Shown here: positions 1 through 6,252 of the stretch, piece by piece
Position numbering within the stretch: the first letter of the stretch is position 1
Layout of the letters: each line of letters starts with the position of its first letter
NCBI GenBank assembly: GCA_905236895.1
Contig: CAJOQI010000036.1
Span: 1 to 10,040, forward strand
Source: an uncultured Peptostreptococcaceae bacterium
Lineage (GTDB): Bacteria > Bacillota > Clostridia > Peptostreptococcales > Anaerovoracaceae
DNA: 10,040 nucleotides
Direction: 5' to 3'
Notes under the pieces: model-generated
What the model saw: only the letters and a program-made list of their open reading frames with translations
Databases searched by the model: none
Told to the model about the DNA's origin: nothing
Program-made: the position numbers and the translations under genes

Positions 1-723
1 GGAATCAAGCTTGTTCAGGTTCCCACAACTCTTCTATCAATGGTGGATTCATCAGTGGGAGGTAAGACAGGAATCAATTTAAGTGCAGGGAAAAATCTGG
101 CCGGAGCTTTTCATCTTCCCGAAATGACTTTTATTGACGAAGGGACCTTAAGTACTTTGCCCAATCAAAATCTTCGGGACGGAATGGCAGAGGTGGTGAA
201 ATACGGTGTCCTGGGAGACGAAGAACTATTCCGGATGGTTTCACATATGGTAAAAGAGAGCAAAGAGCATGGGGGCGACGGACTTGAAATACTAAGGGGA
301 AAAACCGAAGAGTCCAATCAAGAACTAAGGAAAATAATCAGTCGCTGCATAGATATGAAAACCTCCATAGTGGAAAGAGACCTGAGGGATCAGGGAGAGA
401 GAAACCTTCTGAACCTTGGTCACACCTTTGGTCATGCCATAGAAAAACTCAGCAATTATCAGATAAGCCACGGTTTTGCAGTGGCGAAGGGCCTAAGCTA
501 TATATCACATTTTTCTCAAGAGAAGGGATGGTCCAAGGCGGGAACCGCCGAAAGAATAGACGGTTTGCTTTTGGATTTGGGCTTTGATATTAATACGCCC
601 TATAGCTATGGGGAATTATTGCAGACGATTCTAAAGGATAAAAAGAGAAAGAGAAATTCCATCACCTTGGTCGTTCCCGAAGAGATCGGGAAAGCGGTGC
701 TTAAAGAAATTGCCCTGGTTTAA
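1..723 (+). CDS. aroB: 3-dehydroquinate synthase, 5'-truncated by the window edge
   Basis: Converts DAHP to 3-dehydroquinate (shikimate pathway, step 2) using NAD+ and a divalent metal in the cytoplasm. The frame is open from base 1, so the gene begins upstream. The visible 240 residues are about the C-terminal two thirds of a usual ~350-360 aa enzyme. The fragment opens with QVPTTLLSMVDSSVGGKTGIN-like family sequence, including the nucleotide/phosphate-binding GGKTGIN. It then shows GMAEVVKYG (metal-ligand Glu, about residue 64 of the fragment) and GHTFGHAIE, followed by a further His in SHGFAV. The first His of GHTFGH and the later His are 16 residues apart, as for the two zinc ligands of known dehydroquinate synthases. 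An oddity is HGFAV where HGEAV is more usual. The C-terminal DKKRKRN basic segment is typical. The stop lies 2 nt before aroA, so translation is probably coupled. Confidence 0.97.
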   Translation, partial: GIKLVQVPTTLLSMVDSSVGGKTGINLSAGKNLAGAFHLPEMTFIDEGTLSTLPNQNLRDGMAEVVKYGVLGDEELFRMVSHMVKESKEHGGDGLEILRGKTEESNQELRKIISRCIDMKTSIVERDLRDQGERNLLNLGHTFGHAIEKLSNYQISHGFAVAKGLSYISHFSQEKGWSKAGTAERIDGLLLDLGFDINTPYSYGELLQTILKDKKRKRNSITLVVPEEIGKAVLKEIALV

Positions 724-725
724 CA

Positions 726-1976
726 ATGAAGGAAATCCAAATCATTTCATCAAAATCCGAAATACATCGTTATTTAATAGGCGCTATGCTGGCAGAGATA
801 GGCTGTGGCAAAGTGCCTGAATTAATATATAACAATGAGTCAAAGGATGTTAGGGCTACGGAAGTTTGCGTTGCGGAGATTCTCCATGCAGCAAAGAACA
901 AAGAGGATGATACCGAGATTGTTCTTAACTGCGGAGAAAGTGGAAGCACCCTTCGTTTTCTTCTTCCTATTGTGGGTGCTCTTGGCTTGGACGCGGAGTT
1001 TATACTTGAAGGCAAGCTTGGGGAGAGACCATTGGAGCCTCTTGTGAATGAACTAATGGCCCACGGAATGACTATAGAATGGGAAAAAGAAGAAACTCAA
1101 AGAAGCCCTTATACCAAGGTATGCGCCAGGGGCAGCCTTGAATCGGGGAATTACAAACTGGCCGGTAATGTCTCTTCTCAGTTTATCAGCGGTCTTTTGA
1201 TGGCGCTCCCAATTCTACAGGGAGATAGCACCCTTCGGGTGGAAGGTAAAACAGAGTCCGCCCCTTATATAGAAATGACTCTGGCCATGGCCGGTGACTT
1301 TGGTTTGGAGATTGCTGAGGATAAAGCCTCTGAGGGGTCATGCCTGTATCACATAAGGGGAAATCAGGTGTATTCCAAAGGGGAAAAATGGATAGCCGGC
1401 GGAGATTGGTCCAATGGAGCCTTTTTCCTGGCTGCAGGGTTGATTGGAGATGAACCCATCAAGGTTATGGGATTGGACATCTCATCTACCCAAGGGGATA
1501 AAGGGATTATTGACTATCTTAAGGCCTTTGGTGGGAAGCTTGATGTCGCAGACGATGGAATAATCGCATATCCGTCCGAATTAAGAGGAATAGAAATCGA
1601 CGGTTCCCAAAACCCCGACCTGGTACCTGTGCTGGCACTTATAGGAATCGCATCAAAAGGCATAACAAGAATTACAAATGCCAAACGTCTGAGATATAAA
1701 GAAAGCGATAGGCTCAATGCTATTGCGCAGGTGCTTAAAACTATAGGGGGAGATATAGAGGAACTGACAGACGGACTAATAATAAGAGGTCTGGCCTGCT
1801 CCGGTGAAAACACTGTTGGCGGAAGGCTAAAGGGGGGAGAGGTAAGCTCCCAAAGGGATCACAGAATTGCTATGATGGCTACTGTAGCCTCCCTGATTTC
1901 AGAAGAACCGGTTATAATTAAAGACAGAGAATCAGTAAATAAATCCTATCCAGGATTTTATGATATATTCATATAA
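726..1976 (+). CDS. aroA: 3-phosphoshikimate 1-carboxyvinyltransferase (EPSP synthase)
   Basis: Transfers enolpyruvyl from PEP to shikimate-3-phosphate, giving EPSP (shikimate pathway, step 6). It is 416 aa, near the usual 420-440. Visible active-site elements are SKSEIHR (Lys10, Ser11, Arg15), NCGESGSTLRF (Gly73 at the PEP/glyphosate-contact position, Arg77), GERPLEP (Arg101), NVSSQF (Ser150, Ser151, Gln152), NPDLVP (catalytic Asp298), KESDR (325-329), DHRIAM (Arg380) and NKSYP (Lys406). The start is odd. The catalytic Lys lies only 10 residues from the N-terminus, so the usual first strand before the PSKS motif is missing. The frame has a stop at 702-704 and no earlier start codon. No good Shine-Dalgarno is visible before the ATG, so initiation probably depends on ribosomes ending aroB 2 nt upstream. 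The enzyme identity is certain; the exact N-terminus is less so. Confidence 0.96.
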   Translation: MKEIQIISSKSEIHRYLIGAMLAEIGCGKVPELIYNNESKDVRATEVCVAEILHAAKNKEDDTEIVLNCGESGSTLRFLLPIVGALGLDAEFILEGKLGERPLEPLVNELMAHGMTIEWEKEETQRSPYTKVCARGSLESGNYKLAGNVSSQFISGLLMALPILQGDSTLRVEGKTESAPYIEMTLAMAGDFGLEIAEDKASEGSCLYHIRGNQVYSKGEKWIAGGDWSNGAFFLAAGLIGDEPIKVMGLDISSTQGDKGIIDYLKAFGGKLDVADDGIIAYPSELRGIEIDGSQNPDLVPVLALIGIASKGITRITNAKRLRYKESDRLNAIAQVLKTIGGDIEELTDGLIIRGLACSGENTVGGRLKGGEVSSQRDHRIAMMATVASLISEEPVIIKDRESVNKSYPGFYDIFI

Positions 1977-1988
1977 ACTCAAATAATG

Positions 1989-2009
1989 AACCGCCTCAGA
2001 TCTGCGGTT
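1989..2009 (+). other. Small hairpin between aroA and aroC
   Basis: AACCGC (1989-1994) is complementary to GCGGTT (2004-2009), giving a 6-bp stem with a 9-nt loop. It sits in the 50-nt gap, the longest inside the aro operon, and ends 6 nt before the AAGAGG ribosome binding site of aroC (2016-2021). No T-tract follows, so it is not an intrinsic terminator. It could set mRNA stability or aroC translation, or have no function. Confidence 0.4.
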
Positions 2010-2026
2010 AAGAGAAAGAGGAAAAA

Positions 2027-3013
2027 ATGGCATCTTATTACGGTAAGAAATTAGTGATCAATCTTTTCGGTGAGTCCCATGGACCAGCTGTTGGTATTAC
2101 AATGGATGGTCTTCCTACGGGCTTTGAAATCGACGAAGTTGAGCTCCGAAACTTTATGGATAGAAGGGCGTCTGGAAATAGTGATTTAACCACTCAGAGA
2201 AAAGAGGCGGATCTTCCTGAGTTCATTTCAGGGATCTTTCAGGGAAAGACCTGTGGAACGCCACTTACAATCTTAATTAGGAATGGTGACGCCAAGTCGG
2301 AAGACTACGGGGAATTACATGACGTTCCAAGACCGGGGCACGCTGACTATACCAATCACATCAGACTCAGCGGTGATGAGGACTACAGAAGCGGCGGCCA
2401 TTCTTCTGCTCGCCTTACAGCGGCTCTAACAGCAGGTGGGGGAATAGCCAAGCAAATGCTGGAGGACTGGGGAATCACAGTGGATGCCAAACTTATAGAG
2501 GTGGATGGAAATTCCGAAAACTTTGATGAGATAATCGCAGCAGCCAAAGAAGAGGGGGACTCTGTTGGAGGCATAATAGAATGCACCATAAAAGGAGTTC
2601 CCGCAGGATTTGGCGATCCGATATTTGATGGGATAGAAAACCGCTTTTCTCAAATGATTTTTGCAATTCCGGCGGTAAAGGGCATTGAATTCGGAGATGG
2701 ATTTCAGCTGGCAAGGATGAAGGGAAGCGAGAGCAATGATGCCTTTGACTTTGATGAAGAAGGAAAGGTGATTACCCTAACCAATCATCAAGGAGGAATT
2801 CTTGGCGGAATAGCAAACGGAATGGATATAGTCTTTAGAGTGGCATTCAAACCCACCCCTTCCATCTCAAAGACCCAGCAAAGCATAAGCTATAGCAAGG
2901 GTGAGGTTGTGGAACTTCAGGTTAAGGGTCGCCACGATCCATGCGTTGCTTTAAGAGGGGTTCCTGTAGTGGAGGCTGCGGCGGCAATTACTATGCTTGA
3001 TTTTTTACTTTAG
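2027..3013 (+). CDS. aroC: Chorismate synthase
   Basis: Converts EPSP to chorismate (last shikimate step) using reduced FMN. All three family signatures are present: GESHGPAVG near the N-terminus (His18), SGGHSSARLTAALTAGGG in the middle, and RHDPCVALRGVP (Arg302 on) near the C-terminus. The conserved RRASGNSDLTTQRKEAD stretch (residues 46-62) and RPGHAD (His105) are also visible. His18 and His105 match the two conserved catalytic histidines. At 328 aa it is shorter than the common 350-390. It stops almost directly after the last conserved helix (AAAAITMLDFLL), so the usual C-terminal tail is missing. The start is supported by AAGAGG 5 nt upstream and by the typical YYGKKLVINLFGESHG opening. 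The next gene's AGGAGGG overlaps the region right after the stop. Confidence 0.97.
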   Translation: MASYYGKKLVINLFGESHGPAVGITMDGLPTGFEIDEVELRNFMDRRASGNSDLTTQRKEADLPEFISGIFQGKTCGTPLTILIRNGDAKSEDYGELHDVPRPGHADYTNHIRLSGDEDYRSGGHSSARLTAALTAGGGIAKQMLEDWGITVDAKLIEVDGNSENFDEIIAAAKEEGDSVGGIIECTIKGVPAGFGDPIFDGIENRFSQMIFAIPAVKGIEFGDGFQLARMKGSESNDAFDFDEEGKVITLTNHQGGILGGIANGMDIVFRVAFKPTPSISKTQQSISYSKGEVVELQVKGRHDPCVALRGVPVVEAAAAITMLDFLL

Positions 3014-3028
3014 AGGAGGGAAGAAAAA

Positions 3029-3292
3029 ATGAGCTTGGAAAAAGAAAGAAAAACCATAGATAGAATCGATCAAAAGCTCCTTGGGCTTTTGGAAGAGAGA
3101 ATGAGGGCGGCTGGAAGAATCGCCGAAATCAAAAAGGCTAAAGGCCTTAAGATAACCGACACCGCAAGAGAGAAGGAAATCCTTGAAATGATTGACCGTG
3201 CTTCCGCCAAGGATTTGGCAGAGGGGAATAAAGCCATCTGGAAATCCATCATAAAAGCCAGCAAAGCCTATCAAAAGAAAATGACGGAATAG
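3029..3292 (+). CDS. Monofunctional chorismate mutase, AroQ class
   Basis: Rearranges chorismate to prephenate, the committed step toward Phe and Tyr. The protein is 87 aa, all-helical in character, and is the bare AroQ domain with no prephenate dehydratase, dehydrogenase or ACT domain. It aligns without gaps over residues 7-48 with the E. coli PheA mutase domain, offset by 4. All expected active-site residues are present: Arg7, Arg24, Lys35, Asp44, Arg47, Glu48 and Gln82 (E. coli Arg11, Arg28, Lys39, Asp48, Arg51, Glu52, Gln88). AGGAGGG at 3014-3020, 8 nt before the ATG, is one of the strongest ribosome binding sites in the window. It lies 15 nt after aroC, which makes its substrate, and 10 nt before aroQ. 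With no ACT domain, feedback control by Phe or Tyr must act elsewhere. Confidence 0.95.
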   Translation: MSLEKERKTIDRIDQKLLGLLEERMRAAGRIAEIKKAKGLKITDTAREKEILEMIDRASAKDLAEGNKAIWKSIIKASKAYQKKMTE

Positions 3293-3302
3293 GAGTCCCA
3301 AG

Positions 3303-3746
3303 ATGAATATATTAGTTATAAACGGGCCCAATATGAATATGCTTGGAATTCGCGAAGCTGAGATATATGGAAGAGAGACCTATGATGATTTGGTCTATTT
3401 TGTGTCGGAAGCAGCGGAAGAATTGAGAGATGGAAAAGGAGAGTCCATCGATCTCACATTCTTTCAATCCAACCATGAAGGGGCAATTATCGATGAAATT
3501 CAGGATGCCCTGGGTGAATTTGACGGAATCGTGATTAATCCCGCAGCCTATACCCATACAAGCATAGCCATTGCCGATGCCATCAAAGCTGTTGGAATCC
3601 CAACAGTTGAGGTTCACCTAACAAATCCAAAAGAGAGGGAAGACTATCGAAAGGTATCCTTTGTAGAGGAAGCCTGCCTTGCCACCGTAAAAGGGATGGG
3701 ATTTCAGGGATATGTTGAGGCCTTAAAGATTCTTTGCCGGGAATAA
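3303..3746 (+). CDS. aroQ: Type II 3-dehydroquinate dehydratase
   Basis: Dehydrates 3-dehydroquinate to 3-dehydroshikimate (shikimate step 3). It is 147 aa, the normal length for the small dodecameric type II enzyme, which is unrelated to type I AroD. Key motifs are INGPNMNMLGIREAEIYG at the N-terminus with Arg17 and catalytic Tyr22, FFQSNHEG (53-60), INPAAYTHTS with Asn79, and VEVHLTN with catalytic His105, followed by the basic REDYRKVSF segment. The family more often has NLNLLG where this protein has NMNMLG. AGGAG at 3291-3295 overlaps the TAG of the chorismate mutase gene and lies 7 nt before the ATG. This is the last recognisable gene of the aro cluster; two weak terminator-like hairpins follow. 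Confidence 0.97.
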   Translation: MNILVINGPNMNMLGIREAEIYGRETYDDLVYFVSEAAEELRDGKGESIDLTFFQSNHEGAIIDEIQDALGEFDGIVINPAAYTHTSIAIADAIKAVGIPTVEVHLTNPKEREDYRKVSFVEEACLATVKGMGFQGYVEALKILCRE

Positions 3747-3747
3747 G

Positions 3748-3781
3748 ACCAAATATTAAGATTGTTATATTTTTGGTTTTT
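3748..3781 (+). terminator. Weak terminator candidate after aroQ
   Basis: ACCAAA (3748-3753) pairs with TTTGGT (3772-3777), and five T residues follow (3777-3781). The stem is A/T-rich with an 18-nt loop that pairs little, so it would be weak. It starts 2 nt after the aroQ stop, which is the right place for an operon end. Confidence 0.3.
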
Positions 3782-3814
3782 ATACCCTTTTTGTAACCGA
3801 AAAGTATTGTAATG

Positions 3815-3844
3815 TAGTCAGGCATTTATGATCTGGCTATTTTT
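3815..3844 (+). terminator. Second hairpin/T-tract candidate after aroQ
   Basis: TAGTCAG (3815-3821) pairs with CTGGCTA (3833-3839), with one T-G wobble and an 11-nt loop, and TTTTT follows (3840-3844). It may be the true end of the aro transcript, or a leader hairpin of the broken gene at 3880. The stretch between aroQ and that gene holds nothing else I can support; a TGTAAT at 3808-3813 resembles a -10 box but has no matching -35. Confidence 0.4.
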
Positions 3845-3879
3845 ATGTTCGTTTTTACCTATGTTGAGAGGTATTTTAT

Positions 3880-4235
3880 ATGAGAAGATTAGGAAGAGGA
3901 AAAAATATTAGTATTCTTTTTGGCCATCGCCTTGGTATTATCAAATGGACTTTTCATGGGCAAATCGGTTTATGCGGAAGAAAAACTTAGTTCCCCATAT
4001 CCTGTGCAATGGGAAGGCACCAATATGAAAACCGTCTCTTGGGCATCGGTTGAGGGAGCTGATCATTACATATATGAAGTAGAACATATGGGGTCAAATA
4101 AAACGATGGAAGGTCCTCATGTTCACAGTCACCGCAGATCACGACTGGGATGAAGGCGAAACCACCAAGGAACCTGATTGTGACGATGAAGGTGAGATGG
4201 CCTATGAAAGAAGAACAAATAAGAAGAAGATCTAA
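3880..4235 (+). pseudogene. Frameshifted remnant of a secreted surface protein
   Basis: An ATG at 3880 with GAGAGG 8 nt upstream (3866-3871) begins MRRLGRGKN and then loses frame. Dropping one A from the six-A run at 3900-3905 gives a textbook signal peptide: MRRLGRGKILVFFLAIALVL, then SNGLFMGKSVYA, with cleavage expected before EEKLSS. The body then reads as a fibronectin-III-like strand pair (VSWASVEGADHYIYEVE). Near 4121-4125 the frame breaks again. Moving to the third frame gives FTVTADHDWDEGETTKEPDC and a further 20 residues to TAA at 4233. This resembles the W-DEG-TKEPTCTEEG repeats of clostridial surface proteins. Removing two bases turns the 356-nt stretch into 118 codons. The C-terminal YERRTNKKKI lacks the cysteines usual in such repeats. 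It is probably a decayed, internally deleted gene; sequencing error is the alternative. Confidence 0.72.
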
Positions 4236-4243
4236 ATTGAATT

Positions 4244-4274
4244 AAGGCAAGGGTCAATCTCTTGCCTTTTTTTT
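4244..4274 (+). terminator. Rho-independent terminator
   Basis: AAGGCAAG (4244-4251) pairs perfectly with CTTGCCTT (4261-4268) around a 9-nt loop, and the T run extends from 4267 to 4274. It starts 8 nt after the last stop of the broken surface-protein gene. It separates that region from the nucleoside operon. Confidence 0.85.
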
Positions 4275-4286
4275 AGGGTGTAAATA

Positions 4287-4295
4287 TGGTAAAAT
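4287..4295 (+). promoter_or_regulatory. Candidate extended -10 promoter of the nucleoside operon
   Basis: TGGTAAAAT is an extended -10 element (TG, one base, then TAAAAT, which matches TATAAT at 5 of 6). The position 17 nt upstream is the T-tract of the preceding terminator, so there is no good -35; extended -10 promoters can work without one. Transcription would start near 4302, at the base of the hairpin described next. This is the only promoter-like sequence between the terminator and the phosphohydrolase start. Confidence 0.45.
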
Positions 4296-4299
4296 ATTT

Positions 4300-4336
4300 T
4301 GGTGTGGGCAGTCGTTTTTAAGGCCTGCCCAAACCA
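4300..4336 (+). other. Imperfect 12-bp inverted repeat in the operon leader
   Basis: TGGTGTGGGCAG (4300-4311) pairs with CTGCCCAAACCA (4325-4336) at 11 of 12 positions, around a 13-nt loop. No T-tract follows. It ends 16 nt before the ribosome binding site of the phosphohydrolase. It could be a 5'-end mRNA hairpin or a DNA operator for a dimeric repressor. I cannot tell which from sequence alone. Confidence 0.55.
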
Positions 4337-4364
4337 TAGTGACAAGCAAATTGGGAGAATAGAA

Positions 4365-5066
4365 TTGGCTATTTTTGCAATAGGGGATCTACATCTTTCG
4401 CTTGATCCTCGCATTGAAAAACCAATGGATGTCTTCGGGCCAAGCTGGGCCAATCACAGCGAAAGGCTGGAGGAAAACTGGCGTGAATTGGTTAAAGAAG
4501 ATGATCTGGTCATAATATGCGGCGACATCTCCTGGGGCCTTAGGCTGGATGAAGCCATGGAGGACCTTATTTTTGTTGCAAATCTCCCGGGAACCAAGGT
4601 GCTTACCAAGGGAAATCACGATCTTTGGTGGAGCACCATCAGCAAGCTTAATGCCATCGACCCACGACTGATTTTCCTGCAAAACACTGCCTTTCGCTGG
4701 AAGGATGTGGCTATATGCGGAACCAGGGGATGGATCTGTCCGGGAACCGAGGGCTTTGATAGTCACGACCAAAAGATTTACGATAGAGAATTGATCCGCC
4801 TGAGAATGTCTCTGGAGGATGCAAAGAAAACCGGAGCAAAGGATATAATCTGCTCTCTCCATTATCCCCCCAGCAACGACAAACATCAGGAGTCCGGCTT
4901 TACGGAGATACTTTCCAAGGAAGGGGTAAAAACCTGCGTTTACGGTCATCTTCATGGTAGAGATGCCTTCAATAATGGGTATAAAGGAGTGTGGAACGGA
5001 GTTGAATACAAACTGGTGTCCCTAGACTATGTTAAGGCGGCACCGATAAAAATATGGGAGGAATAA
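4365..5066 (+). CDS. Calcineurin-like metallophosphohydrolase (COG1768-like)
   Basis: A predicted cytoplasmic two-metal phosphoesterase of unknown substrate. I choose a TTG start at 4365 because GGGAG (4353-4357) lies 7 nt upstream and the protein then opens as MAIFAIGDLHLS, as family members do. The open frame extends left to 4299, but that part crosses the leader hairpin and has no family resemblance. The product is 233 aa. Metal-binding motifs in order are GDLH (Asp8, His10), GDISW (Asp54), GNHDLWW (Asn84, His85), LHYPP (His166) and YGHLHG (His195, His197). The set is complete, so it should be active. The KPMDVFGPSW and CGTRGWICPG segments are typical of this small Firmicute subfamily as I remember it. 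It is the first gene of a four-gene operon, and deoB starts 1 nt after its stop. Confidence 0.9.
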   Translation: MAIFAIGDLHLSLDPRIEKPMDVFGPSWANHSERLEENWRELVKEDDLVIICGDISWGLRLDEAMEDLIFVANLPGTKVLTKGNHDLWWSTISKLNAIDPRLIFLQNTAFRWKDVAICGTRGWICPGTEGFDSHDQKIYDRELIRLRMSLEDAKKTGAKDIICSLHYPPSNDKHQESGFTEILSKEGVKTCVYGHLHGRDAFNNGYKGVWNGVEYKLVSLDYVKAAPIKIWEE

Positions 5067-5067
5067 A

Positions 5068-6252
5068 ATGAGCAAAAGAAGAGCAATACTTATGGTTTTG
5101 GACAGCATGGGCGTAGGCGAACTCCCCGATGCAGATAGATTTGGAGATCAGGGGGCAGATACCTTTGGTCATATTTCCGAGACAATGGGAGAAAGATTTC
5201 AGATACCCAATCTGAAGAAATTGGGTATCGGAAATATGTGGGCCATGGGGGTAAAGATGTTTGTGGATACAAACCCCATGGGCTCCTTTGGAAAACTGGC
5301 CGAGCAGTCTGTTGGTAAGGATACTATCACAGGCCATTGGGAAATAGCGGGGCTTGAAACCGAGACTCCGTTTAAGACCTATCCGGATGGTTTCCCGGAG
5401 GAATTCATCAAAGCCTTCGAGGAAAAAATCGGTACAGAGGTGCTGGGTAATTACCCCGAGTCCGGAACCGTGATTATCGATAAATTTGGAGAAGAACACG
5501 AAAGGACCGGAAAGCCCATTGTCTATACATCTTCCGACAGCGTATTCCAGATTGCGGCCAATATTCACGTAATACCTTTAGAGAGGCTTTATGAAATCTG
5601 TCAGATCGCAAGGGATATGCTTCAGGGAGAATGGGCCTGCGGAAGAGTTATCGCAAGACCCTATGCTATAAACGATAAGGGAGAGAGAATCAGAACTCCC
5701 GATAGACATGACTATGCGGTTTCGCCACCTGAAGAGACCCTTCTCAACAAGGTTCAGAAGACAGGAAAGTCCGTCTATGCGGTTGGAAAGATTTACGACA
5801 TTTTTAATGGATATGGAATTACAGACCATGTAAAGACTGTCAGCAATATGGACGGAGTGGATAAAACCCTTGAGGCCATGGAAAAGGTGGAAGAGGGACT
5901 TATCTTCACCAATCTGGTTGACTTTGACAGTCTTTATGGACATAGAAGGGATCCGGAAGGCTACGGCAATGCCATTATGGAATTTGATAAGAGGCTTCCG
6001 GAAATCTTCCTGGCCATGACTGACGAAGATATACTTATTCTCTGTGCAGATCATGGAAACGATCCCACGGCGCCGGGATTCGATCATACCAGGGAATATA
6101 TACCTGTCATCGTTGCGGGAACAAATATTAAAAAGAGGGTAAACATCGGTGTTAGAGCAAGTTTTGCCGATATCGGAGCAACCATTGCTGAGTATTTGGG
6201 AACTGAGGAGCTCCCAATAGGAGAAAGTTTTCTTTCGGAGATATTGAAATAA
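5068..6252 (+). CDS. deoB: Phosphopentomutase
   Basis: Interconverts (deoxy)ribose 1-phosphate and 5-phosphate, passing the sugar released by nucleoside phosphorylases to central metabolism. It is 394 aa, the usual length, and belongs to the alkaline-phosphatase superfamily with two Mn ions. Visible residues match Bacillus cereus phosphopentomutase: Asp12 in MVLDSMG, phosphorylated Thr86 in GKDTITGHWE, Asp287 and His292 in DSLYGH, Asp328 and His329 in CADHGND, and His340 in DHTREY. The last six are at a constant offset of +1. GGGAGG at 5056-5061, 6 nt before the ATG, lies inside the end of the phosphohydrolase gene, so the two are translationally linked. Its TAA shares one base with the ATG of the next gene, which makes its substrate. 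Function is certain. Confidence 0.98.
   Translation: MSKRRAILMVLDSMGVGELPDADRFGDQGADTFGHISETMGERFQIPNLKKLGIGNMWAMGVKMFVDTNPMGSFGKLAEQSVGKDTITGHWEIAGLETETPFKTYPDGFPEEFIKAFEEKIGTEVLGNYPESGTVIIDKFGEEHERTGKPIVYTSSDSVFQIAANIHVIPLERLYEICQIARDMLQGEWACGRVIARPYAINDKGERIRTPDRHDYAVSPPEETLLNKVQKTGKSVYAVGKIYDIFNGYGITDHVKTVSNMDGVDKTLEAMEKVEEGLIFTNLVDFDSLYGHRRDPEGYGNAIMEFDKRLPEIFLAMTDEDILILCADHGNDPTAPGFDHTREYIPVIVAGTNIKKRVNIGVRASFADIGATIAEYLGTEELPIGESFLSEILK

Noticed and set aside
790..960. Glyphosate-insensitive (class II) EPSP synthase
   Set aside because: The PEP-site motif is GESGSTLRF with Gly at the key position; class or tolerance cannot be decided from this alone.
4291..4300. AAAATATTTT perfect palindrome as an operator
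   Set aside because: It is only ten A/T bases in an A/T-rich promoter area, so chance is a sufficient explanation.
4299..4364. Longer N-terminus for the phosphohydrolase from a TTG at 4299
   Set aside because: It would read through the leader hairpin, lacks a ribosome binding site and has no resemblance to family N-termini, which begin just before the GDLH motif.
4389..4955. 188-codon open frame on the - strand opposite the phosphohydrolase
   Set aside because: It lies wholly inside a gene with a complete set of family motifs, has no recognisable domain and no ribosome binding site of note. It is a shadow frame.
5032..6087. Two long - strand open frames (178 and 169 codons) opposite deoB
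   Set aside because: deoB is unmistakable on the + strand, and these frames show no domain or sensible composition. Shadows of codon bias.
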